Under the pieces are notes generated by a model that saw only the letters and a list, made by a program, of their open reading frames with translations, did no database searches and was not told where the DNA came from. A stretch of DNA of 64,000 nt from Anarhynchus alexandrinus (Eukaryota > Chordata > Aves > Charadriiformes > Charadriidae). The position numbers and the translations under genes were made by a program. The DNA is taken from positions 124,001 through 188,000 of the forward strand of contig VUYV01000075.1 in assembly GCA_008711295.1 (NCBI GenBank), read 5' to 3'. Within the stretch, counting starts at the first letter, position 1, and every line of letters begins with the position of its first letter. Shown here piece after piece: positions 44,901 through 55,217 of this stretch.

Positions 44901-47900
44901 GAATTTAGGGGGTTGAAGCTAGGCGGGGTGAGCACCCTGCCATGTGTCGAAGCCCTGTCTCAGCACTGAAGCTACGAGTGTGGTTATTGAGACGCAACAC
45001 CTGGTATTGATTTAGCTTTTGGTGAATCCTTTCTGTCTTAAATCAGTGCAGTGTATTCTTTCCGCAAACTGTGTTGTCCATGCAAGTAGGTTGAACTGAA
45101 GCAAATTAGCATTTAAATGTATTTAATTAAATTGATTCTATTTCCTTATGCAAAGAGAGCTTTGATATAGATAAGAGACATATCATTTGGGACTTTTTGC
45201 TCCAGAAACTCAGCTTTATCACCTGTTCCATTCAGCCCTCAAATTCAGTAGGAGAGGTCCAAGGCAAGTGGAAATAGAGGAGCACCTCTGTTTTGTAGGA
45301 CTTCTGCAGGTTAATTCAAACTTTTAAAGAGACTTTATCCTGAAAAAGAACAGTAGCCAGTACTTTTTTCTATTTTTGTTTTTCCTTCTGTTGGGGATGA
45401 GTGAGGTCCGCAGAGACAACCATGGTAAAGTCTTTGATCTAATAAAATAAATACAGCATTTCTAAGGTGCTGATCCCGCAATTTTTGATCATATGAATAG
45501 TCTTGTGAAGAGCAATTGTGTCTTTATGTGCAGGTTAATGGATCTTTAACTTTCAGAACACAACAAGGACAGAGGTCTGAAACTAATCTAATCCGTACCT
45601 GCAATATATGCCACAGGGAAATCAGGATCCGTCTTGTCAGAGAGTAAAATACTTCACAGTTGTGACTTGTTGCTATATAGTGCCATTTTAATGATGAAAG
45701 ACCTGAGAAAAATATCATAGGGCTAACTTTGTACACCCTTTTCAGCTTTCTAAACTAAAGAAACAAATCTCTTCCAAGCTCTCAGGACCTTTTCTTCTGT
45801 TTCACCTTTCAGGTACTAACTGTGACGGAGCAACTTGAGGCTGGAGTTAGATATTTGGATTTCAGGATTGCCCACAAGGCTAACGATCCATCTATGAATT
45901 TGTACTTTGTGCATATGGTTTACACAACTGTTACTGTACAGGTATTGTCCTTACCTTTGGGATAGCTATACAAACAGTGCTGTTTCTTTTATTTGAGAGC
46001 CATAGTAATCTGAAAATGCTGGCCCAAGGTTTTCTGAGTAGGTTATTTGTTTTTCTAATATGAGGACTTCAAACTAGAGAAAATCAGCAGGGCTGGAAGT
46101 TAGTCTCAGCAGCTGCAGGTCAGACTGGAGCATCAATCAGTTCCTCATCCTGAAACAGGAGTTGCTGTGCCTTGCTCTCCACTGCCTACCCCCTACCAAG
46201 TGCCTGATACTTCTGGGGTTTATCTTGTGTTGTCCCAGGATGCTACCCAGGGCAATCCCATTTTCCCGGTAAGGAGAGTATTTATTAAAGAGAAGAAGGT
46301 ACTGAAAGCCTAATAAAATCACAGAAACATTTTTTATGAGGAAAAAGTATTTCACTGAAAGACAGAGAGACTCAAGTCTGGATCCCATGATCAAATTACT
46401 GTCAGCTACTGTGAAGAAACACTATTGTGAGCTGCTCTTTGCATGTGGTCTGTCACTGTGGACTAGTTTATATCTTCTTCCCATTTGCTGGGACCAGGCG
46501 CAGCCAGCTAACGCAGCTTTTCATTTGTAGACTAACCGGCTAAACTTCAGTTTCATGCTCCTGAGTCTGAACGCTTCATGCCTTGGGATTCCATGGTGAC
46601 TGGCATGCTCATGTAAACCATTAGGTGTAGTGCCTGACTACCCTGCTAATTACACGTGGTCTTCAAGAAGTTGTTACTGCCCATAACAAATGGGGGAAAA
46701 CGGGTCCTGTCATGTTTAAGCAAGCACAGAGCTTTTCCCTCTTCTTGAGTTTGCCCTTAACACGTTGTTTGTCCTCAGAGAAGCTTGGGAAGATGGGTTT
46801 ACTGCTAACCTGCCTCTAGGCAGGCGATTTCTGGATATTATCAAAATACAAAGCTGTTAAGTGTAGTGTGCTAGGTCCACATCCAGAGCAAACCAGCACA
46901 CACCTGCAGGAAGCAGGTTTCCCTGGGGTGCATCTCTCTGGAACACCTTGTGGGCTGTCAGATGGCCATCATCCAGAAACCTACACTGATTTTCATTACT
47001 GCGATTACGAGTCTACCCTACCATCAATGCTCTGTTGGAATTTCGTCCTTTCCCCTTCATAGCATAGATGACTTTCTAAGTTGCTGTGACTCTCTCTTGT
47101 AGGATATTCTGTGGGAAGTGTTGAGGTGGTTGGAAACTCATCCTCAGGAAGTTGTTGTCTTAGCCTGCAGGAATTTTGATGGATTAACCAAGAAACTTCA
47201 TTGTCATCTTATTGCCTGTATAAAAGAGATTTTCCAGTGTAAACTGTGTCCCAGAAACGTAAGTATGAGATCCTTTTTTCCTCCTGTAAGAATGATATAT
47301 TACAGTGAGATCTTTGATTCCAGATTTTTTTATATAGTCTACTTTCACTGTATTTTTAACCTAGGAAAAGTAACATTTGCTGCATCAGAGATAGGTCTTT
47401 ACGTAATAAAATTGAGGAGATCAAGCAAACCTGCATCCCACAGTGTGGAGAAGGGAGTTGAATTTGACTGCCATGTCTGTTGTGTTGTGGGACAATAGTA
47501 GGGACACAACTGCCATCCACTCACCTGTCTGAGTTTTGTTTAAAAAATAAAAAAGGAAAAACAAAGAAAAAAGGAAAAAAAAAGGAATATGTGTGTGTTA
47601 TAAATATAGTCCATACTATATTTATAGAATTTAAAGAATCAATTTTCTGCCTTTTCATAGCAGTAATTATAAATGAATTTTTATGCTATTTATAATAGTT
47701 TAGGTTGGAAGTGACCTCTGTCATCTGGTCATCTGTCATGATGCTACCCAGGGCAATCCCATTTTCCCGGTCATCTGTCATCTGGTCATCTGGTCATCTG
47801 GTCCGACCCCACCATGCAAAGCAGGACCAACTTCAAAGTTATGTTGGGCTGTGTCCGGTCCATCCTTGAATATCTCTAAGGCTGGAGATTCCACCACCTT

Positions 47901-50900
47901 TCTAGGCAGCTTGGTCCAGCGTTTGACCACTCTCACAGTAGATGTGTTTTCCTTCTGTCTATCTAACTAGAATTCCTCTTGCTGTAACTTGTGTCTGCTG
48001 ACTTTCATCCTTCTGCGATGCATCTCTGAGGAGTCTTCTCTGCATCTGCCCGTTAGGTATTTGTAGGCAGCAGTAAGACCTGTCCATATTCCTCTCCATG
48101 CTGAACAGACCCAGGTCTCCCAGCCTGTCCTTACATGTCACGCTCCAGCCTCTGCTCACGCTGGTTGCACGCTGCTGGACTCGCTCCAGCATGTCAATGA
48201 TTTATTTTTTGTACTGCGGAACCCCCAGCTGGAGACGGTACTGGAGATGCAGTCTCACAAGTGTTGAATGGAAGAACTACTTCTTCCAACAAGTGTTGAA
48301 TGGAAGAACTACTTCTCTTGACCTGCTGTCTGTGCCTTTACTAATACAGACCAGTTTGCAGTTGACCTTTGCCACATGGGCATACTGCCGGCTCATGTTC
48401 AGCTTGGGGTCCACTAGGACCTCCAGGTCCTTTTCTGCAAAGCAGCTTTCCACCCACCTGCCCTCAGTCTGTCCTGGTGCTTAGGGATAGTCCATCCAAG
48501 TGCAGGACTCTGCCTTTGTTGAGCTTCTTGAGGTTTCTGTCAGCTCATGTCTCCCTCCAGCCTGTGGAGGTCCTTCTTAATAGTATCTCTACCCTCAGTG
48601 CATTTCTGGTGGCATCGACTTTCTTTCCTGGACGTGAGCTGGAGCTGACCTTCCAACCAGCCTAATATGCTTTCAGTCGCACAAACCTCCAGAAAAGCCT
48701 TAATTTAAATAATCAGAAATTATTTGATTGCTAAATTTTAGAAGTTAAGATTTTTAGCTTCCTTTTTTTTTTTAAAGGTGTGAGAGCTTTTAGCGGTTAA
48801 ACAATTAACATTTCAAAGATGCACAGGAACAGAGGGTTTTCTCTGGAGATGTGAGGGGTACCGGATAATGATGACCCTGTTTGCAATTTGAATTCAGCCT
48901 TTGAAGCTGGTGTATCAGATGAGTATTACCATTTCAAAGCATTTTGCACAGTAGAGTTAAAATAGAACAATTCTCAGCAAAACGAGGGGATTCTGAATAT
49001 TCAGGCCTCAGCTGAATAACTGAAGACCTGAGTGACACTGTTTTATTGTTTCCCCAAATAACCTGAGCGCGTAAGTTGTGGGTGAGCAGAGCAATACTGG
49101 GGAAGATGGTCAAATTTGCTTTCACACACATGGCCAGCTCATAAGAAGAAAGTAAGTTATTAATTGCAAAAGGGGAAAGCTGCTGCCGATAGTTTGTTGA
49201 ACGAAGGTGGTGAGCGAATGGTTTGAGATCACCTGACTGAAGAAAGAAGAATGTTTCTGAGTTGTGTCCAGGGGGGAGGGAGGAAGGGCACTGGAGAAAA
49301 GAGACACCAAGTACTTCCCTCAGGCAGGAAGACTTTATTTCTATGGGGTCTGTGAGCAGTACACTGGATCTCACTGTTTTTGCAAGTGATACCATTGCAG
49401 CTGAGGTAGCTGTGGAGTTTTTCAGGACCGCAGATTCAGATTTAACATCAAATAACCAAGTGCTTGCTCACTTACTCTAAACTAATCCGGTACCTGCTGT
49501 CTTTCAAGACTGCAACTCTGTCGTCGTACAAAAGTAAGCGTCAAAGTATTTATGAGGCAACTGCTAAGTAGAGGTCTGTATGTAGTACTGGCACAGGCCA
49601 CAGCGTGACAACATTACATTGCATTTAAAATTTTAATTGCCTTAACTATTCAAGGTGTCTTCCTTTGATCTGGATTACTAGGGTTTAAAAATCCCTTGTT
49701 AGACATCGACAGTTTCATTTCTGCTTTGTTTGCAAAACAGGCACCTGTGCTCATGTACACAACATGAGCTGATAGCTTTTTTTTTTGGCTCTTATCCCAC
49801 ACTTTTTTTTTTTTTAAAAGGTTCCAGCTTTAGAAAGGCAGCTGGAGTAAAGCAAAGGCTTCTGTCAACCACAGATTTTTGTAGTTTGAGTGGTTTGTGT
49901 CTTAATTTTGCAGTATTTTCTGACCTAATTGGGGCTCGCACTCTCTCTTTCTTGGATAAAGGAAGAGGGATTCCCATGTTCATTCACCCCTTGGCTCTCT
50001 TCAAAGATTTACATAAAACATTTTCAACTGCCTTTGGCTTTTATTTTAATTAATAAGTTAATTGGAACATCAAAAAGCCCCCATTTCCTTTTCACAAGCA
50101 ACAGACACAGCTTTTAACCACAACATTCTTAAAAAACCAATACCTATTAAATACATCGGTTTTGCAAATAAAACTAGTCAGAGGGCCTCAATTCTGTCCG
50201 ATGGTAACCTTTGAGTATTGGAAAATGTCATTTCGTATTGAAACACTTAAATGTAACAGACCTGTTTCAGCTGGTCTCTCTGTCTGAGGAGGTGCCTGAC
50301 TCAAGTCTTCCCCTCTCTCAATTCAAAATGTCTCGAGCATCCCATTTTCAGAAACTTTCCACTTAGAGAAATCAGAATTAACATATCTCTTGAAGACTCA
50401 CATTTAGTCTTACCAAGTCTTAAGCAGTTCAGTTTTCTTTGATGGCCACAGTGACGAATTTGGATCCTTTGCCAAAAATTATTCCTGCTTCTCTGTGTCC
50501 GTATTCCTACAGCTGTGTGTAAGGGCTTTGCCCCACTCCTACCTCCTTTCCCCAAACAAGTTGTGTCTTCCTCTCCCAACAAATGTTCAGCAGCGGTATG
50601 TGCACGAGGGCCGGCACGGGGATGGTTTCTCGTTACACAGGTGTAAGACCTTGAGTTATGTACTTTACTATAGTTGAATTGTTTGAGGAAAAGGAGGAAT
50701 CTGCTGAAGTTCCCAGGCTCCTATTGCTCCTGCAGCTTGTAACCCAGCCAAGGACCTACTGGGCTGTACGCTGAAAAGCTTTATTTGAGCCATATCTGTG
50801 CCTCTCTACCAGGGTGATGTCACACGTCAGTATTTGAATTTTGGGAACACTGCTGTGTTGTTGACTTCAACCTGGGCACGCTTTCTCTTAGGTGGTGCCG

Positions 50901-52694
50901 ACACTGCGGACCATGTGGCAGCGTGGTCATCAGGTGATAGTCTCGTACGAGGAGGACGTGGAAGTGGAGGCACACTGTGAGCTGTGGCCCGCGATCCCGT
51001 ACTGGTGGGGGAACAAAACTACCACGCGCGCTCTTATCCAGTATTTAGAGCGCATGAAGCGGATGGGCCGTCCAGGTAGGCACAGGGAGTCGCTTGGAGG
51101 AAACAAGGGGCAGGTCCAGCAATGCAAAACAAATAGGAAGATGGGTGTTTGTAGCATTAGGGCATAGAACCACTTTGTGCACAAGATGCGCCCGTGTTGG
51201 TGAGTGCTCTGCCCACCTGTGGGCGAGCACAAAGTTCATCTTTGGTGCTGCAAATACATGCATCAGTGTCTGTACAGGCATAGACTATATAAACTGTGGC
51301 AGCCACTTCACTTGCGTGATCCCATGGAAAAGAAGCCCTCTGCACAGAAGAGCTAGCTAGTGTCCTTCTCACAGGTAGCAGACTGCTTCCTCAATCCAGT
51401 GCTTGCTGCTTTAAGCAGCACTGGTGACAAGGGAAATGCATAAGAAGGCTCCAGGGAGACCTTATTGTGGCTTTTTAGTACTTAAAGGGGGCTTATAAGA
51501 AAGATGGGGACTGACTTTTTAGCGGGACCTGTCATAATAGGACAAGGGGTAATGGCTTTAAACTAAAAGGAGGTAGATTCAGACTAGATATAAAGAAGAA
51601 ATTTTTTACAATGAGTGTGATGAGACACTGGAACAGGTTGCCCAGAGAGGTGGTAGATGCCCCATCCCTGGAAACTTTCAAGGTCAGGTTGGACGGGGCT
51701 CTGAGCAGCCTGATCTAGTTGAAGATGTCCCTGCTCATTGCAGGGGGATTGGACTAGATGACCTTTAAAGGTCCCTTCCAATCCAAACCATTCTATGATT
51801 ATGCTATCCTTCTTGTAAAAAGCAACCCCTACAAGAATGGTACGTGTATGGCTGTAACTACATCAAAAAATAGCAGCGCTCAAGCACGCTGGTGTAGTCT
51901 AAGCTGAAAGAAATTCAGTTCATAACCTCTGATGCAGCTCTGTGATGTGCACGCATGGGGTGATGAAGGGGAGAACCGCTTCGAAAGCACACACCCCAGC
52001 CAAAGGCAAACACTCGTGTAGGTGCACCCTGTGTTCCCCCATCCGTCACGGGGGAAGGCTAAGCATTTGGAAGCAACCTTTACAGAAATTAACATAATTC
52101 ACAAAGGAGGACTGGTTAGTGGAGAACCTTTAGTCTGCAATGAGTAATTTAGATAAATTTAGCTAAACTGGAACGGTTCAATAACTGAGCTTGGTTCGGT
52201 AACTATTTACTACAGCATGCAACTGCAACAAGGGGAGGCAGTCCACTGAAACAGTCCTAGGGATATGAAGCAATACAGAAAGATTGTCAAGTTACTATTT
52301 TAATAATTCCCAGAGGAATGAGATCTGGTGTTAATGTAATGCTGAGCAGTTTCTGTTCTCAAAGGAATATTTAATGCGTCACCTTCTGATTTTTGTTTCA
52401 GAAAAATTCTTTGTAGCGGGGATTAACCTTACTGAAAATTTAAGGTATATTCTCGTACACCCATTTGGATCATTGAAGAAAATGACACTCCAGAGTCTTC
52501 CATGCTTGAAAATTTGGATAAAGCAGCAGTATCCAGGACCAAAGAAAGAATGTATTAACATCATTGCTGGAGACTTCATAGGAAACGATGGTTTTGTCAA
52601 AGACGTGATAGAACTTAACACAAAAATTAATCCTCCATTACACTGTCAAAGTAAAGGGGCTGGAACAAATAGCATTTCATTCTCAGCTTCTTAA
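38841..52694 (+). CDS. PLCXD1: PI-PLC X domain-containing protein 1, complete, 6 coding exons
   Basis: Coding exons are 38841-38952, 42406-42542, 45813-45941, 47103-47258, 50892-51075 and 52402-52694. They join in frame to 336 residues, against 323 in human. The protein consists of a phosphatidylinositol-specific PLC X domain alone, without the PH, EF-hand, Y or C2 domains of the large PLCs, and is intracellular with no signal peptide. Catalytic-type residues are kept: H40 and D41 in GSHDTM, R101 in YLDFRIAH and H117 in FVHMVY. Other family blocks are VVLACRNFDGL, QVIVSYE, PYWWGN, FVAGINLTENLRY and NIIAGDFIG. The N-terminus differs from the human MGGQVSAS start, and the frame stays open upstream of the chosen ATG, so the start is uncertain. 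The C-terminus extends about 18 residues past the human end. Introns are GT-AG. It converges with GTPBP6 at the 3' side, the same neighbour as in human PAR1. Confidence 0.92.
42406..42542 (+). CDS. PLCXD1: PLCXD1 coding exon 2
   Basis: The acceptor is ttctacag and the donor GTAACT. The exon encodes residues 38-83, beginning GSHDTMTYCLDK with catalytic-type H40 and D41, and ends at KWSTTQ. Confidence 0.93.
42688..43277 (-). mobile_element. Solo LTR of an avian endogenous retrovirus (about 590 bp) in a PLCXD1 intron
   Basis: The plus strand runs from TGTCATGGTTTAACCCC to CCAAAACCAGCACA. This resembles the reverse of a common avian LTR that I associate with the TguLTR5-like group (name not verified). 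Internal landmarks include GAGCATGATGTCACATGGTA and ATGGAATATCCCGTTGG. On the minus strand a TATA-like AATAAAAAGC (42995-43004) fits this orientation. The flanks GTGGG and TTGGG match at four of five positions and may be a decayed 5-bp duplication. No retroviral coding sequence adjoins it. Confidence 0.8.
44480..44517. repeat. Perfect 10-bp inverted repeat in PLCXD1 intron
   Basis: GCCCCCAAGG (44480-44489) pairs with CCTTGGGGGC (44508-44517) across an 18-nt loop. Outer bases (CAGCAT and ATGCTG) can extend the stem with a bulge. Confidence 0.6.
44879..44907. repeat. 11-bp inverted repeat, 7-nt loop, in PLCXD1 intron
   Basis: TAAATTCCTGT (44879-44889) and ACAGGAATTTA (44897-44907) are perfect complements around CCTAAGA. 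Confidence 0.65.
45813..45941 (+). CDS. PLCXD1: PLCXD1 coding exon 3
   Basis: The acceptor is cacctttcag and the donor GTATTG. The exon encodes residues 84-126, with R101 in YLDFRIAH and H117 in YFVHMVYTT, the second half of the PLC-X active site. Confidence 0.93.
46239..46270. repeat. 32-bp segment, apparent donor copy
   Basis: GATGCTACCCAGGGCAATCC followed by CATTTTCCCGGT occurs here in ordinary PLCXD1 intron sequence and is repeated exactly at 47740-47771. Confidence 0.85.
47103..47258 (+). CDS. PLCXD1: PLCXD1 coding exon 4
   Basis: The acceptor is ctcttgtag and the donor GTAAGT. The exon encodes residues 127-178 (DILWEVLRWLETHPQEVVVL through LCPRN), an exact multiple of three. Confidence 0.93.
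47740..47771. repeat. 32-bp segment, copy inserted in CR1
   Basis: An exact copy of 46239-46270, placed within the 3' end of a CR1 and bracketed by repeated TCATCTGTCAT and TCATCTGG units. The CR1 match resumes on both sides. Confidence 0.85.
48258..48316. repeat. 32-bp tandem duplication within CR1
   Basis: The 27 bases beginning CAAGTGTTGAATGGAAG recur exactly with a period of 32 bp (48258 and 48290). Confidence 0.85.
50892..51075 (+). CDS. PLCXD1: PLCXD1 coding exon 5
   Basis: The acceptor is tttctcttag and the donor GTAGGC. The exon encodes residues 179-239 plus one base, including HQVIVSYEEDVEVEAH and WPAIPYWWGNKT. Confidence 0.92.
51442..51805 (+). mobile_element. CR1 LINE 3' fragment, plus orientation
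   Basis: It begins AGAAGGCTCCAGGGAGACCT and ends with the CR1 terminus CCAATCCAAACCATTCTATG followed by ATTATGCT. The ORF2 C-terminus is recognisable (DTGTGCPERW-like region at 51620-51660) but degraded. It is 5'-truncated and lies in the last PLCXD1 intron. Confidence 0.9.
52402..52694 (+). CDS. PLCXD1: PLCXD1 terminal coding exon 6
   Basis: The acceptor is tttgtttcag. The exon encodes EKFFVAGINLTENLRYILVH, then NIIAGDFIGNDGFVKDVIELN, and ends SISFSAS with TAA at 52692-52694. The tail after NTKI is not shared with the human protein, which ends soon after ALNQKL. Confidence 0.93.
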
Positions 52695-52735
52695 TCTATG
52701 GAAAGCTGAAAAGGCTTTGTTTGCATTCCATGTGT

Positions 52736-52786
52736 CCTGGTTTAAACATCCTGGATCCCATAAAGGTCCAGTTAACTTAAACCAGG
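52736..52786. repeat. Inverted repeat in PLCXD1 3' UTR
   Basis: CCTGGTTTAA (52736-52745) and TTAAACCAGG (52777-52786) are perfect reverse complements, separated by 31 nt. The transcript could form a stem there. Confidence 0.6.
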
Positions 52787-53500
52787 GATGTTTTAAAGAC
52801 TCAGTAAGACAAGTGCTCTCAACATCATCAGGGTTTCAAGGCCTTTTCACAAAAAAGAGAGCAGACCGACGTGCCCGAAGTGTCTAGAGAACTACAGTAT
52901 AGCTATAATTTACTTGGAGGTGCGTAGACTCTGTAGCAGTTGTCAATATTGCGAGTCCCGAGAACTTAATCCTATTTTATTTTACATATGAGCAAGAAGG
53001 AGAAATATGTCAGTAGCTGCATTAATTATTTTGTGAAAAGATTTTATCTGTCTTATAATTATAAATGTATTCTGCACCGCTTGCAACCTCACTTCTCAGT
53101 ATTTTATATCAGTACGAAACTGACTTGTCTGTTTTCATAGTTTGTGTTAAATGTACAAAAGGAACAGTTTAAAAATATTTTTGATATATCAAAGATACTG
53201 TATTGACAATCCTCTTTGGCATGATTTTTATATATACACTAAGACATTACTAACATTAAAACTCTAGAAGGGGCTGTACTGTTATGTGCCAAGTATGAAT
53301 TTGTGAGCCTGTTTACCAACAGGGTATTCACAAAATTCTTTATGATTTGTAAGAGGTATGTGTATTTGAACACTTACTCATTTTATCACTTGTGCCAGTT
53401 CTGCAGTGATGAAGATACCAAAACTAGGTGCCTAGAGAGTTTTGAATGTGGTAAAGAAATATGTTTTATTAGGTGTTGCCAAAATTTGCCTTACATTGAA

Positions 53501-53506
53501 AATAAA
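53501..53506 (+). terminator. Polyadenylation signal AATAAA (PLCXD1)
   Basis: A canonical hexamer about 810 bp after the PLCXD1 stop, in GAAAATAAACACATATG. Confidence 0.6.
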
Positions 53507-53520
53507 CACATATGAAACAA

Positions 53521-54510
53521 ATTCGTTATCTAAACTCAAACTGCCCTAAAAATACAGATTCTTGGCTTCTGTCATGCTCATTTGGAGTTTCACAACTGGT
53601 CTTTTGTTTACCAGTTTTAGTAGCTCTATAGCAAGTATTTTTTGCTTCTGTAAAAACTAAGGGTTTTATGTTGTTTGCCATTGCATATTAAGCATATCTC
53701 TCTCTTTTTTTAAATGAACCGTGCAATAACAGATGATCATGAAGGTAAGAGAAGTGGCAAGCATCGGGACTAAAACCAAACCAGGCATTGTATGAAGTTC
53801 ACTATGCAGCTTCATCAATATACCTCACTTTTCAGATTCAGATGCACTTTATATGCAAAAGCTGAGTTCAAATATCTGGCAAGATGTTAATGTCTGCAGG
53901 AGTTTGAAATCAACTGCTACTCGGTATCAGGTCAAACTCAGCCTAGACTTCTCAGCATGAAAGGCTAAGATGCTACCTCCTCATGCAATCTCTTGCAATT
54001 GCAGCATATGTAGGAGTAAACACCCAAACATTCCATTTATAAAGACTTCCTAAATGCTTTTTTACAGGGCTTTTTATCCTTGTTCTTACCTCTATGTATT
54101 TCATACTGAGCAGTCAATGCAGTTTTGATTTTTTTTTTTCCTAGAGTCACTACCTGCATGAAGTGTTACATTATACACACTCAGAATGTTTTTCTGCCTC
54201 TCTATCTTTTGTACCCTCAAGTGGCTTGTTACTCTATCTAATAAAACTTGATCTCTTTGTGCAATATGGACTGAAATAGTTTTGCTTCTCCATTCTGTGA
54301 TACTGATTGTTTTATTGGTTCCCAGTAGTAATTTATAACTCGGGTAACAGATCAGGTTTTGGTTTTTTTCTTTGTGAAAGAAAAATTTCACACAAAATCC
54401 ATGGTTTGCTCTAACCTAAATGTTTTCTCTTTAAGAACTGACACAGTAGTAGGTATTGTGGATAAATTGCGGTAGGCAAGAAAACTGTATGGGTAAAAGA
54501 TGTTCATGGC
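53521..54510. other. Intergenic gap between convergent PLCXD1 and GTPBP6
   Basis: AT-rich sequence between the likely polyadenylation sites of the two genes. No gene or repeat is recognised. Confidence 0.5.
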
Positions 54511-54514
54511 TAAC

Positions 54515-54520
54515 TTTATT
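54515..54520 (-). terminator. Polyadenylation signal AATAAA (GTPBP6, distal)
   Basis: TTTATT on the plus strand, that is AATAAA on the gene strand, about 560 bp past the GTPBP6 stop. Confidence 0.45.
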
Positions 54521-54735
54521 GCTTAAATATACAAATCTATGGTTTTTTGCTTCACTGCAATAAGACATGGCAGTTATTTTACTTAAATGCATATTCAAGC
54601 AGAATGCATGAACCTATCTGTATTATTTACATACAGCCAACAACATTTTGTTCACTAGCTTTCATTTTCCAGGGACCATCTGAGACACTGAACTATAACA
54701 GATACTATTTTATTCTGAAAAACAGGGTAAAAAGC

Positions 54736-54741
54736 TTTATT
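54736..54741 (-). terminator. Polyadenylation signal AATAAA (GTPBP6, proximal)
   Basis: TTTATT on the plus strand, about 335 bp past the GTPBP6 stop. Either this or the site at 54515 could end the transcript. Confidence 0.5.
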
Positions 54742-55075
54742 TATAAGATATATATATAAGAAACTCGGTACTTTTCTGAAGGTTAATTCAGATGCCATCC
54801 AGTGATTTCCATTTGTTTGAGGTCCACAGCTTATAGCCAACAACTGTTTTAACGTTAAAAATTTAGTGCTGTCCTTGCACTTGCTGACAGAATGAAGCTC
54901 ACAGCTCTTCCTGTTTCCAAACAGAAGTTTTATGAAAGAGTGTCCATTTCTAAAATGCATCAAAAACATCAGCTGGGGAAGAAATACACTCTTCAACACC
55001 CAGGCTAACAGGTCATTAACTCTATTTCACATCCTCTTAATGAGGTCAGTTTCTTTAACTAGAAAGGATGCAGTT

Positions 55076-55217
55076 CTATGGCATAAAAATCTTACTGTTA
55101 GGAAAGAGGTTTTTGTATCTTCCAAAAGCAGAATTGCCAATTATCACCTTCACCCTGGCTGTGCCGTCCTCAGGGATGACTTCTACTTCCTGAACTGTTG
55201 CTTCTTTATAGAGCCAA
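55076..55217 (-). CDS. GTPBP6: GTPBP6 terminal exon
   Basis: The acceptor is ttttacag on the minus strand. The exon encodes WLYKEATVQEVEVIPEDG, then VIIGNSAFGRYKNLFP and seven further residues. The stop is TAG at 55078-55076. Confidence 0.92.

Larger units (their letters stand above)
47692..48665 (-). mobile_element. Long CR1 LINE fragment with internal rearrangements
   Basis: It starts ATAGTTTAGGTTGGAAGTGACC, a CR1 3' end in reverse, and continues through GATTCCACCACC, CCAGCCTGTCC and GCTGGACTCGCTCCAGCATG. Further upstream of the element come GGGGTCCACTAGGACC and GTGCAGGACTCTGCC. At nearly 1 kb it is the longest CR1 in the window. It is interrupted by a 32-bp foreign segment (47740-47771) with flanking TCATCTGGT reiterations and by a 32-bp tandem duplication near 48258-48316. 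It lies in the PLCXD1 intron after exon 4. Confidence 0.88.
52695..53520 (+). other. PLCXD1: PLCXD1 3' UTR
   Basis: AT-rich non-coding sequence between the stop codon and the canonical AATAAA at 53501. It contains a 10-bp inverted repeat at 52736-52786. Confidence 0.65.
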
